A stretch of 8,408 bases of DNA, taken from assembly GCA_002299495.1 (NCBI GenBank), contig DBNZ01000181.1, forward strand, positions 1 to 8,408, given 5' to 3'. This document shows, piece after piece, positions 1-6,514 of the stretch. The notes under the pieces are model-generated. The model did not search any database, was not told where the DNA came from, and saw only the letters and a list, made by a program, of their open reading frames with translations. A program made the translations under genes and the position numbers. Origin of the DNA: Methylococcaceae bacterium UBA659. GTDB lineage: Bacteria > Pseudomonadota > Gammaproteobacteria > Methylococcales > Methylomonadaceae. Within the stretch, counting starts at the first letter, position 1. Each line of letters opens with the position of its first letter.

Positions 1-522
1 TCTTACATCAACCATGGGTTTTCTAATGACGCCCCATTTTTTTCCATTAATGACCACCGCCTCTTTCATTGGCCGCATTGCATGCCACGACTTGGCATCA
101 TGCGATCCGGCAATGGTTAAGGCCTTGACATCCACACCCGCATACCGGCGCAGTTGAAAATCGGTTTTACCCTTATAGTCAATCCCCTGCAAATTAAACC
201 ATTCTAAATAACAGTCACTTGCCAGAATCCACTGTCCTTGTGCATTTTTTAAACATAAAAAATTGGGTAACAGCTTCAGCGCTGCAAGATTGACCTCATT
301 TTCCTGTTCGGCCGATTCCCCATCCAACCCTTGTTCCCGGCCCGGCTTTACCGACAAGCGATTCCCCCGTAACAAAAAAACCGCTAAGGCTGGCCATAAA
401 ACAGAATTGACTAAAAAAAACACATAGCAATGGGTCGGGATCAGGTCATAAATAGCCATCGCAGCAAAAAACAGATTGATGACAGCGGGAAGCACCAATA
501 GAAAAATCTTATTGATATTCAT
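1..522 (-). CDS. Membrane-anchored PAS-domain protein, N-terminal 174 residues (partial)
   Basis: The reading frame is open from an ATG at 522 to the left edge, giving 174 residues with no stop; the C-terminus lies outside the window. An in-frame TAG at 541-543 makes this the first possible ATG, though no clear Shine-Dalgarno precedes it. Two hydrophobic segments (about residues 5-27 and 32-51) form a membrane hairpin, followed by a polar, Glu-rich linker (about 52-78) and a PAS-like fold from about residue 80. PAS-type signatures are LPNFLCLKNAQGQWI (residues 85-99), DYKGKTD (115-121) and a strand-rich stretch from about 151. PAS domains sense ligands, redox state or light at the membrane-cytoplasm interface. 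The missing part probably carries an output domain such as a histidine kinase or GGDEF, but none is visible. It lies 50 bases downstream of the rubredoxin gene on the same strand. The frame and membrane/PAS layout are fairly sure; the specific role is unknown. Confidence 0.8.
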   Translation of the reverse strand, partial: MNINKIFLLVLPAVINLFFAAMAIYDLIPTHCYVFFLVNSVLWPALAVFLLRGNRLSVKPGREQGLDGESAEQENEVNLAALKLLPNFLCLKNAQGQWILASDCYLEWFNLQGIDYKGKTDFQLRRYAGVDVKALTIAGSHDAKSWHAMRPMKEAVVINGKKWGVIRKPMVDVR

Positions 523-572
523 AACCCGGACTGGTTGCGCCTAAAAAGAAACCCAAATTGCCTTATTGCGTA

Positions 573-746
573 TTAATCATCCAACAACACAAAATGGCTC
601 TTACTGGCACCGCATTCGGGACAACGCCAATTTTCTGGCAAATCTTGCCAACGGGTGCCAGGGCTAATACCTGAACTAGGGTCACCCTCCGCTTCGTGGT
701 AAACGTGTCCACAGACATCGCATTCATATTTTTTGTAATCAGACAT
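573..746 (-). CDS. Rubredoxin
   Basis: This 57-residue protein is a small soluble electron carrier with one iron held by four cysteines. Both rubredoxin metal knuckles are present: C9-x-x-C12-G and C42-P-E-C45-G. Between them are the family's aromatic residues (Y7, Y16, W40) and the motif GTRWQDLPENWRCPECG (residues 30-46). The length is typical of a single-domain rubredoxin. The start is supported by AAGGG at 753-757, six bases upstream of the ATG. Rubredoxins usually pass electrons from a NAD(P)H reductase to alkane hydroxylases, rubrerythrin-type peroxidases or other oxidoreductases; no such partner lies in this window, so the partner is unknown. The next gene in the same direction is the PAS protein, 50 bases away, and the two may share a transcript. 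Identity is near certain. Confidence 0.96.
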   Translation of the reverse strand: MSDYKKYECDVCGHVYHEAEGDPSSGISPGTRWQDLPENWRCPECGASKSHFVLLDD

Positions 747-767
747 AATTTGCCCTTAAGTTTTACA

Positions 768-797
768 TTTAAAAGTTGCCCATGATACCGTAATCAA
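768..797 (-). promoter_or_regulatory. Possible sigma-70-type promoter for rubredoxin
   Basis: Reading the minus strand, TTGATT (797 to 792) is followed after 18 bases by TTTAAA (773 to 768). Transcription would start around 760, just upstream of the AAGGG ribosome binding site. Both boxes are imperfect and the region is AT-rich, so this is a weak prediction. Confidence 0.27.
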
Positions 798-806
798 AGT
801 TTAATA
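776..806 (+). promoter_or_regulatory. Possible promoter for mepA
   Basis: TTGCCC (776-781) and TTTAAT (800-805), or TTAATA one base later, are spaced 18-19 bases apart and lie about 30 bases upstream of the mepA ATG. The site overlaps the proposed rubredoxin promoter on the opposite strand, so the two genes could interfere with or share regulation. The boxes are only moderately close to consensus. Confidence 0.25.
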
Positions 807-834
807 AGACCCTACCTAACCCTGCGACCTTGAA

Positions 835-1728
835 ATGGATCACATTGCTTTTCCTAACTTGATATTCCACCCTAGCGTTTACGGCTATCCGATTAAAGGG
901 CTATCTGTCGTGTTGCTGCTCGGTTTATTGCTATGCCCCGCCTGGGCTGGCGCCAACTCTTGGTCAACACAGAAACAGCCCGCTAAGCTTGGGGAACTGG
1001 CCCAAAGCATTGGGGCTTATGACGCCGGCTGTTTGGCCGGCGCCGTCAGCCTTCCTGCCAATGGCACGGGTTATCAAGTCATGCGGTTATCACGACAACG
1101 GTTTTTTGGGCATCCCGTTTTAAACCAGTTTATCGCAGACCTGGGCAAGCAAGTTGCGCGGCATCAATTAGGGACTTTGTTAATTGGCGATTTAGGCCAA
1201 CCTAGGGGCGGGCCGACTTTAACGGGACACCGCAGCCACCAGACTGGCCTGGATGTGGATATTTGGTTCTTGCTGTCCAGTCAGGCGGCAAGGCGCCCCC
1301 TAACCGCACAAGAACGTGAAACTTTAGGCGCGCCTTCGGTGCTGGCGAGGAACTCGGACCGCCTCGATATAAACCATTGGACCGATTACCAAGAGCAAAT
1401 CCTTAAATTGGCTGCGGAAGACCCGGCTGTTGATAGAATCTTCGTCAACCCCAGCATTAAACGGGCGTTATGCACGCAGTACCGCAAGCAAACTTGGCTA
1501 AGAAAAATCAGGCCTTGGTGGAAACATGACGACCATTTCCACGTCCGCTTAAAATGCCCACTCAACAACCCTCACTGCCAGGGGCAAGCCCCCTTGCCCG
1601 CAGGCGACGGCTGTGATGCCAGTTTGGCCTGGTGGTTTTCCGAGGAAGCCCAAAAGCCATCACCCAAACCCTACAAACCGAAAAAACCCGTTTTACCGGC
1701 CTTATGCGAACAATTGTTGCGGTTATAA
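835..1728 (+). CDS. mepA: Penicillin-insensitive murein DD-endopeptidase MepA (peptidase family M74)
   Basis: MepA is a periplasmic zinc enzyme that cuts peptidoglycan cross-links (D-alanyl-meso-diaminopimelate bonds) and is not blocked by penicillin. The 297-residue protein has a hydrophobic signal segment (about 22-38) ending in AWAGA, so cleavage near residue 40 is likely. The LAS-family metal site is present: GHRSHQTGLDVDIW (131-144) with H135 and D142, and DDHFHVR (232-238) with H234 and H236. Six cysteines remain after the signal peptide (66, 213, 241, 248, 260, 291), which suits the three disulfides of E. coli MepA. A proline/lysine-rich linker (about 274-288) precedes the final CEQLL. 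The 21-residue segment before the hydrophobic core is long and no Shine-Dalgarno precedes this ATG, so the exact start is the weak point; an in-frame stop at 817-819 rules out a longer form, and the TTG at 859 is an alternative. The gene is convergent with ligA, 12 bases apart. Confidence 0.95.
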   Translation: MDHIAFPNLIFHPSVYGYPIKGLSVVLLLGLLLCPAWAGANSWSTQKQPAKLGELAQSIGAYDAGCLAGAVSLPANGTGYQVMRLSRQRFFGHPVLNQFIADLGKQVARHQLGTLLIGDLGQPRGGPTLTGHRSHQTGLDVDIWFLLSSQAARRPLTAQERETLGAPSVLARNSDRLDINHWTDYQEQILKLAAEDPAVDRIFVNPSIKRALCTQYRKQTWLRKIRPWWKHDDHFHVRLKCPLNNPHCQGQAPLPAGDGCDASLAWWFSEEAQKPSPKPYKPKKPVLPALCEQLLRL

Positions 1729-1740
1729 AATTCGGCAAGA

Positions 1741-3771
1741 TTAGCCAAACTCAGCTAGAAATGCGTCTTCATCCATAATTTTAACGCCCAATGCTTGGGC
1801 TTTTTCTAGTTTGGAACCGGCATCTTCACCCGCCAACACACCCGCCGTATTCTTTGACACGGAGCTTGACACCTTCGCGCCCAGGCTTTCCAGCATTTTC
1901 TTCACTTCCGCACGGGGCCGGTTTAAGGTGCCCGTCAACACCCAAGTTTGCCCGGCCAACGGCAAAGGCCGCTGCGCTTCGGGTCTCGGCCGGTCATCAT
2001 CAGGCCAATGCACACCAGCGGCAAATATATCCGCAATAATGGCTTGGTTTTTTGGGTCGGCAAAGAAAGCCACGATGTTGTTGGCCATAACCGGGCCAAT
2101 ATCAGGCACTTCCAGCAATTTTTGTGCAGATGCGTTGGTGATGGCAGTGAAACTACCGAAATGGTTAGCCAATGCCTTAGCGCTTTCTGCCCCGATTTCA
2201 GGAATGCCCAAGGCACCAATAAACGTGCCTAACTCGGTTTTTTTCGATGCTGCGATGGCGGCGAGCACATTTTGGGCGCTTTTTTCGCCTTGACCTTCCA
2301 GGCTGGCAATGTCGTTGAGGGTTAGCTTATAGATGTCGGCGATAGTCTTGAGAACGCCTTTTTGATGCAAGGCTTCGATAAGTTTGGTGCCTAGGTTCAC
2401 GATATTCATGAAAGGTCGTGAGGCATAGTGGCGGATGCGCTCTGCGGCCTGGGCGGGGCAACTTAGGCCCCCGCTACAACGGTAAGCGGCTTGAGTGCCA
2501 ACCCGATGCACCACTGCACCGCACACAGGGCACTGTCCCGGAATTTCGATCTTTTGGCGTTGCTTGCCGACGCTGGCCAACTTCACCACTTTTGGGATCA
2601 CGTCCCCCGCCCGTTCGATTTCCACCTGGTCGCCTATGCATAAACCCAATCGATTAATCTCGTCCATATTGTGCAAGGTGACATTGCTGACCGTGGCCCC
2701 GCCCACAAACACCGGCGACAACCGCGCGACCGGTGTCAACCGCCCCGTCCTCCCGACCTGGAAATCGACCGCCAACAACTCGGTAACCACTTGTTGCGCG
2801 GGGAATTTCCTAGCCACTGCCCATTTTGGGGAGCGGGCGGTAAAACCGAGTTTTTGCTGCAAAGCCAAGGCGTCGATTTTATAGACAATGCCGTCGATTT
2901 CCATCGGCAACTTATCCCTGGCCTGTTCCAACTGCCGATAATTTTCCGCCAGGGCGTCCCTGCTCGCCTGCAAGGTTTGGCAATGCAGATTTTTTTTAAA
3001 CCCTAATGTCGCCAAGTATTCGATAATTTCAGAATGATACAAAAATTGCCGATGGCCTTGATAATCACCTAACCCATACGGGATAAACTGGAGTTCGCGG
3101 CCGGCGGCAATTTTCGGGTCCATCTGCCGGATAGTCCCGGCCGCCGCGTTGCGCGGGTTGACAAAGGTTTTGCCATTGACTTCCTGGGCTTGTTGGTTAA
3201 GCCTTAGGAAGGCCTGTTTCGGCATGAATACTTCACCGCGCACTTCCAGCACCTGCGGCGGCTCTGCGGTCGCCAATTTCAATGGCACCGAATGGATGGT
3301 TTTTATGTTATGGCTAACGTCCTCTCCGATCTGCCCATCACCACGGGTAGCGGCATAGCAAAACAGACCGTCCTGATAGTGGATACTGATGGCAAGCCCA
3401 TCGAGTTTTGGTTCACTGAACCAGCTTAATGACTCCGGCAAGCACCCCAACTCCTTGGCGGCCTTGACAAAAAACTCATAGGTTTGCGCCAGTGAAAATG
3501 CGTTCGCCAATGACAACATCCTCACCTTATGGTTAACTTTCTTGAACTCGCCTATGGGTTCCCCGCCCACCCGTTGGCTTGGCGATTCCGCCGTCACCCA
3601 TTCAGGATGCCGGGCCTCAAGGTCCAACAATTGCCTAAAAACATGGTCATATTGGGCATCGCTGACGGTAGGATTAGCCAGCACATAATATTCATAATCC
3701 CATTGGTTGATGGCTGAAACCCATTGTTGATAGTCGGTCTTCAAATAAGCATCCTCAAAATGTTCGGGCAT
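1741..3771 (-). CDS. ligA: NAD-dependent DNA ligase LigA
   Basis: LigA seals nicks during replication and repair, using NAD+ to adenylate a lysine. The 676-residue protein (ATG at 3771; residue numbers below count from that ATG) carries every domain in order. The Ia segment with the paired tyrosines YEYY is near residues 27-30. The adenylation domain has catalytic K122 in EPKLDGL and the nucleotidyltransferase motifs EVRGE and DGIVYK. Next come an OB fold (GRTGRLTPVA), a four-cysteine zinc finger (C414, C417, C432, C438), helix-hairpin-helix repeats (about 455-575) and a C-terminal BRCT domain (about 603-676, with WVLTGTL). A longer reading would need a TTG at 3783, but a good -10 box overlaps that position, so the internal ATG is preferred. 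zipA, the usual gammaproteobacterial upstream neighbour, is absent. A small deviation is NLG where the first HhH normally reads GLG. Confidence 0.97.
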   Translation of the reverse strand: MPEHFEDAYLKTDYQQWVSAINQWDYEYYVLANPTVSDAQYDHVFRQLLDLEARHPEWVTAESPSQRVGGEPIGEFKKVNHKVRMLSLANAFSLAQTYEFFVKAAKELGCLPESLSWFSEPKLDGLAISIHYQDGLFCYAATRGDGQIGEDVSHNIKTIHSVPLKLATAEPPQVLEVRGEVFMPKQAFLRLNQQAQEVNGKTFVNPRNAAAGTIRQMDPKIAAGRELQFIPYGLGDYQGHRQFLYHSEIIEYLATLGFKKNLHCQTLQASRDALAENYRQLEQARDKLPMEIDGIVYKIDALALQQKLGFTARSPKWAVARKFPAQQVVTELLAVDFQVGRTGRLTPVARLSPVFVGGATVSNVTLHNMDEINRLGLCIGDQVEIERAGDVIPKVVKLASVGKQRQKIEIPGQCPVCGAVVHRVGTQAAYRCSGGLSCPAQAAERIRHYASRPFMNIVNLGTKLIEALHQKGVLKTIADIYKLTLNDIASLEGQGEKSAQNVLAAIAASKKTELGTFIGALGIPEIGAESAKALANHFGSFTAITNASAQKLLEVPDIGPVMANNIVAFFADPKNQAIIADIFAAGVHWPDDDRPRPEAQRPLPLAGQTWVLTGTLNRPRAEVKKMLESLGAKVSSSVSKNTAGVLAGEDAGSKLEKAQALGVKIMDEDAFLAEFG

Positions 3772-3784
3772 GGCCAATGGCAAT

Positions 3785-3790
3785 ATTATA
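3785..3790 (-). promoter_or_regulatory. Consensus -10 box (TATAAT) for ligA, nearly leaderless
   Basis: The minus strand reads TATAAT from 3790 to 3785, a perfect sigma-70 -10 hexamer 13 bases upstream of the ligA ATG at 3771. Transcription would begin around 3778, leaving only about seven bases of leader and no ribosome binding site. No good -35 box is found at 16-18 bases (around 3807-3814), so the promoter may need an activator, or the match may be chance. Confidence 0.42.
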
Positions 3791-3810
3791 CGCGAACCGC
3801 CAATTCTCTA

Positions 3811-3839
3811 TTTCGTATCCAACAGGGCAATGGTAGTAT
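3811..3839 (+). promoter_or_regulatory. Possible extended -10 promoter for the 3914-5679 operon
   Basis: TGG-TAGTAT at 3831-3839 fits an extended -10 element (TGN followed by a near-consensus hexamer), with a poor -35 (TTTCGT, 3811-3816) 17 bases upstream. It would start a transcript near 3846 with a leader of about 70 bases, reading away from ligA. Confidence 0.3.
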
Positions 3840-3913
3840 GGCAAGAAGACAACCGGCGACGCCCCCCGCACCACCCAACAACCCAACCGACCGCTAACAT
3901 TCACCAAACCCTA

Positions 3914-4156
3914 ATGAACGAAAACTTATCAAACAACGCCATTATTTATGCCACCTTGGCCCTAAACAGTGAAATCGCCTTGCAGAAAGAATACCTAGAA
4001 TCCGGCGATATGCCAGACGATGAACTTGAAAATGAAGAGGAGATTCTCGCGGATTTAGAGCAAGCCTTTATGGAATTTATTGATTTATACAAAGGCCGCT
4101 GCAAAGTCAACAAAGAATTACCCAGCATTGATGAGTTATTGAACAGCCAACTCTAG
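3914..4156 (+). CDS. Small acidic protein of unknown function
   Basis: I do not recognise this 80-residue protein. It is strongly acidic: 19 Asp/Glu against 5 Lys/Arg, with the acids concentrated at residues 29-57. There is no signal peptide or membrane segment. Residues 41-60 (EEEILADLEQAFMEFIDLYK) look like an amphipathic helix, and another helix is likely at about 10-29. There is one cysteine (C63). The frame continues upstream without a stop to an ATG at 3770, but that extension would be Pro/Thr/His-rich and overlap the ligA start, so the ATG at 3914 is preferred. No Shine-Dalgarno is visible. The stop lies four bases before the yffB start, so the two genes are probably co-translated. That coupling and the coding-like composition argue that it is real. 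Function cannot be inferred; the acidity would suit a binding partner or a nucleic-acid mimic, but that is speculation. Confidence 0.72.
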   Translation: MNENLSNNAIIYATLALNSEIALQKEYLESGDMPDDELENEEEILADLEQAFMEFIDLYKGRCKVNKELPSIDELLNSQL

Positions 4157-4160
4157 GGAT

Positions 4161-4484
4161 ATGACCGCCTTATTCGACATAAAAAACTGCGATACCGTCA
4201 AAAAAGCCCAAACATGGCCGCAAGCCCACGAAATCGGCCATCCCTGCCACAACTTCAAAACGGACGGATTGACCAGCGGGCAACTCGACCGGTTTACAGG
4301 GTCATTAGGTTTCGCATCGTTACTTAACCGCAACAACGGCGGTTGGCGGCCATTAGGTGCGTCGCAACGTATTGAAATGGGCGCCACCAAAGCCTTGCGG
4401 CTGATGCTGGAAACCCCAACGCTAATCAAGCGTCCCATTTTGGTTATGGGCAATCAAACCGTAATTGGATTTAAACCCGGCTAA
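4161..4484 (+). CDS. yffB: ArsC-fold protein of the YffB (Spx/MgsR) family
   Basis: This 107-residue protein has the thioredoxin-like ArsC/Spx fold. The N-terminal motif FDIKNCDTVKKA (residues 5-16) carries the single active-site cysteine C10 and matches E. coli YffB closely. Further matches are TDGL (34-37), LLNR (54-57) and IKRPILVMGNQTVIGF (89-104). Family members are proposed thiol or glutathione-dependent reductases; the true substrate is not established. Compared with E. coli YffB (118 residues), this one ends about ten residues earlier, and the usual TTWRKL reads GGWRPL (60-65). AGGG at 4155-4158 lies only two bases before the ATG, so translation probably relies on coupling to the upstream gene. 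The order yffB then dapE is also found in E. coli, which supports the assignment. Confidence 0.87.
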   Translation: MTALFDIKNCDTVKKAQTWPQAHEIGHPCHNFKTDGLTSGQLDRFTGSLGFASLLNRNNGGWRPLGASQRIEMGATKALRLMLETPTLIKRPILVMGNQTVIGFKPG

Positions 4485-4551
4485 TACGCCTCGGTTTTTG
4501 GTCAATTCGAACTAAACGCGGCCAACTAAACCTACCATTTTTTCGACCTTA

Positions 4552-5679
4552 ATGAGCGAAACCCTTGCACTTGCGATAGCACTGATCAGACGGGAGTCAG
4601 TGACTCCAGAGGATGGCGGTTGCCAGGATTTAATAGCAAACCGCCTTACCCGATTGGGTTTTAAGGCAGAACGATTAGACTTTGCCGACACCCAAAATAG
4701 TTGGCTACGGCGCGGGGTCATGCCGCCGGTGTTCGTATTTCTTGGCCACACCGATGTCGTGCCCACCGGCCCGTTGCAGGCTTGGGATAGCCCGCCGTTT
4801 ACCCCGACGATCCGTGACGGCAAACTGTTCGGCCGGGGCGCTGCGGACATGAAAGGGGGTATTGCCGCATTTGTCACGGCGGTGGAGCGGTTTATCCACC
4901 AATTTCCCAACCATAAAGGTTCAATCGCCCTCATGCTGACCAGCGATGAAGAGGGTCCGGCCACCCACGGCATTGTAAAGGTGGTGGAGGTGTTGGAACG
5001 GCGGGGCGAAAAAATCGATTGGTGCCTGGTGGGCGAACCCTCCAGTGACCAGAAAATCGGCGATGTGGTCCGGGTCGGCAGACGGGGTTCGCTGTGCGCC
5101 AAATTAACCATCAAAGGCCAGCAAGGCCATGTCGCCTACCCTAATTTGGCCAACAACCCTATCCATGCGTTCGCCCCTGCCCTGCTCGCCTTAACCACCG
5201 AAGTTTGGGATCATGGCAACCTTTTTTTTCCTCCCACCCGCCTGCAAATATCCAACCTCCATGCCGGCACCGGCGCCGAAAACATCATTCCAGGCCATTT
5301 AGAAGCGCGGTTTAATCTACGTTTTAGTTCCGATCTGGACGAGGAGACTATCAAACGCCGCACCGCCGCAATTTTGGTCGGCCACGGCCTTGATTATGAC
5401 TTGGAATGGCGGCTTTCCGGTCAACCCTTCTTGACCAGCAAAGGGGAATTGATCGCCGCCGTACACGATGCCATCCGCACCGTCACCGGATTAGAAACCC
5501 AAGATGACACCGGCGGCGGAACTTCGGATGGCCGCTTCCTTGCCCCGACGGGCGCCCAAGTGATTGAACTTGGGCCTTTGAATGCAACCATCCACAAAGT
5601 GAATGAACAAGTGGGCGTTAACGACTTGGAAACGCTATCTGAAATTTACGCACAAATCTTGATTAATCTGCTGACATAA
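4552..5679 (+). CDS. dapE: Succinyl-diaminopimelate desuccinylase DapE
   Basis: DapE is a cytoplasmic di-zinc amidohydrolase (M20 family) that removes succinate from N-succinyl-L,L-diaminopimelate, a late step in making lysine and the meso-diaminopimelate of peptidoglycan. The 375-residue length equals that of E. coli DapE. All metal and catalytic residues are present: H66 and D68 in GHTDVVPTG, bridging D99 in AADMKGG, general base E133 with E134 in SDEEGP, E162 in GEPSS, and H348 in ATIHKVNE. The substrate-contacting loops RVGRRGS (174-180) and GGGTSDGRF (321-329) are intact. The dimerisation domain occupies about 180-293. The ATG at 4552 matches the E. coli N-terminus in length, but no Shine-Dalgarno precedes it. 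A 67-base gap separates it from yffB, so an internal promoter is possible although none is clear. The gene ends at a hairpin terminator. Confidence 0.98.
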   Translation: MSETLALAIALIRRESVTPEDGGCQDLIANRLTRLGFKAERLDFADTQNSWLRRGVMPPVFVFLGHTDVVPTGPLQAWDSPPFTPTIRDGKLFGRGAADMKGGIAAFVTAVERFIHQFPNHKGSIALMLTSDEEGPATHGIVKVVEVLERRGEKIDWCLVGEPSSDQKIGDVVRVGRRGSLCAKLTIKGQQGHVAYPNLANNPIHAFAPALLALTTEVWDHGNLFFPPTRLQISNLHAGTGAENIIPGHLEARFNLRFSSDLDEETIKRRTAAILVGHGLDYDLEWRLSGQPFLTSKGELIAAVHDAIRTVTGLETQDDTGGGTSDGRFLAPTGAQVIELGPLNATIHKVNEQVGVNDLETLSEIYAQILINLLT

Positions 5680-5682
5680 AAA

Positions 5683-5714
5683 AACCACGCCAAATAAAAC
5701 CCGTTGGCGTGGTT
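5683..5714. terminator. Bidirectional intrinsic terminator between dapE and dsbC
   Basis: A perfect 11-bp inverted repeat (AACCACGCCAA at 5683-5693 and TTGGCGTGGTT at 5704-5714) encloses a 10-base loop. On the minus strand the stem is followed by a run of T from the seven A residues at 5678-5684, making a strong terminator for dsbC. On the plus strand the downstream tract (from 5715) is T-rich but broken, making a weaker terminator for dapE. The placement between two convergent genes fits both uses. Confidence 0.88.
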
Positions 5715-5728
5715 AGTTTAAGTTAATT

Positions 5729-6445
5729 TTATTTCCTCTCGGTTTCCAAAGCCTCGACCAATTGTTTGGCCGGCAAATAGCCCGGATAAGCATTACCTCG
5801 CTCGGTCACAATCATGGGCGTCCCCTTCGCGTCAAACTCTTCGGCCAATTTCATGTGTTCATCCACCGGGTTGTCACAAGTTTTGGTCGGGATAGTTTGG
5901 TCTTTTTTGGCGGTGGTCAGGGCGGCGTTGCGGTCATCGGAGCACCAAACCGATATGGCCTTGCTGTAAGATTCCGAACCCTTGCCAGCCCTAGGGAAAA
6001 ACAAATAGCGGACGGTAATGCCTTCGGCCAGGTACTGGTCGATTTCAGAATGCAATTTACGGCAATAGCCACAATCAATATCGGTAAAAACCGACACCGT
6101 ATATTTCTGGATTTTTGGCTTGAAAATAATCATTTTGTCTTCGCCAAGCTTTTCTAGGGCGGCCAAGCGTTTTTCCGACAATTTTTTCTCGGTTAAATCC
6201 GTCCTCGACGCCACCTCAATTAAACGGCCTTGCAACAAATACTTGCCGTCTCCCGATACATAAAGAATGGTTGAGCCTATGGTCACTTCGAAAATGCCTT
6301 TAATCTCGGAGGGCTTGATGGAATCTATAGTGATTTCCGGCATGGCAGCGGCGAAAGCCCGCTTAATATCATTTTCATCCGCATTGGCCACTGACCATGC
6401 CAACCCCGCACAGCATAATGCGGCAACTTTTACTAATGTGTTCAT
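5729..6445 (-). CDS. dsbC: Thiol:disulfide isomerase DsbC
   Basis: DsbC is a periplasmic V-shaped homodimer that reshuffles wrong disulfides and is kept reduced by DsbD. The 238-residue precursor has a signal peptide of about 22 residues (VANA then DE). It has an N-terminal dimerisation domain (about 23-80, with the strand ILYVSGDGKYLLQG) and a thioredoxin-like domain with the classic C125-G-Y-C128 active site in FTDIDCGYCRKLH. The structural cysteine pair (C168 and C190) and the cis-proline loop GTP (208-210) are also present. The length is close to that of E. coli DsbC (236). The ATG at 6445 is preceded by GGGAAG three bases away, a short but usable spacing. It follows rseP on the same strand after 69 bases with no evident terminator, so it may be part of the dxr-rseP transcript. 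It ends at a strong hairpin terminator. Confidence 0.96.
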   Translation of the reverse strand: MNTLVKVAALCCAGLAWSVANADENDIKRAFAAAMPEITIDSIKPSEIKGIFEVTIGSTILYVSGDGKYLLQGRLIEVASRTDLTEKKLSEKRLAALEKLGEDKMIIFKPKIQKYTVSVFTDIDCGYCRKLHSEIDQYLAEGITVRYLFFPRAGKGSESYSKAISVWCSDDRNAALTTAKKDQTIPTKTCDNPVDEHMKLAEEFDAKGTPMIVTERGNAYPGYLPAKQLVEALETERK

Positions 6446-6514
6446 GGACTTCCCATTGGTTGCTAAAAAAATAGGCTGAAAAAACGTTTATTGGCTATTA
6501 AGGGGTTACTGGCG

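Noticed and set aside
925..936. Lipoprotein signal at LLLC in the MepA leader
   Set aside because: The residue before the cysteine is Leu rather than Gly, Ala or Ser, and MepA homologues are soluble periplasmic proteins.
1811..2293. Open frame of 160 codons on the plus strand opposite ligA
   Set aside because: It is antisense to the conserved BRCT and HhH domains of LigA and the product resembles no known family; it is a shadow of ligA codon use.
3770..3913. Longer N-terminus for the 80-residue acidic protein
   Set aside because: The extra 48 residues would overlap the ligA start, include low-complexity Pro/Thr/Gln sequence and span the proposed promoter elements.
4477..4499. Possible terminator after yffB (CCGG...CGG followed by five T)
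   Set aside because: Only three or four base pairs form and they contain mismatches, so it is too weak to call.
4512..5114. Open frame of 200 codons on the minus strand opposite dapE
   Set aside because: It lies antisense to a fully conserved dapE, its translation is rich in Ser, Pro, Arg and Trp without recognisable motifs, and it has no supporting start context.
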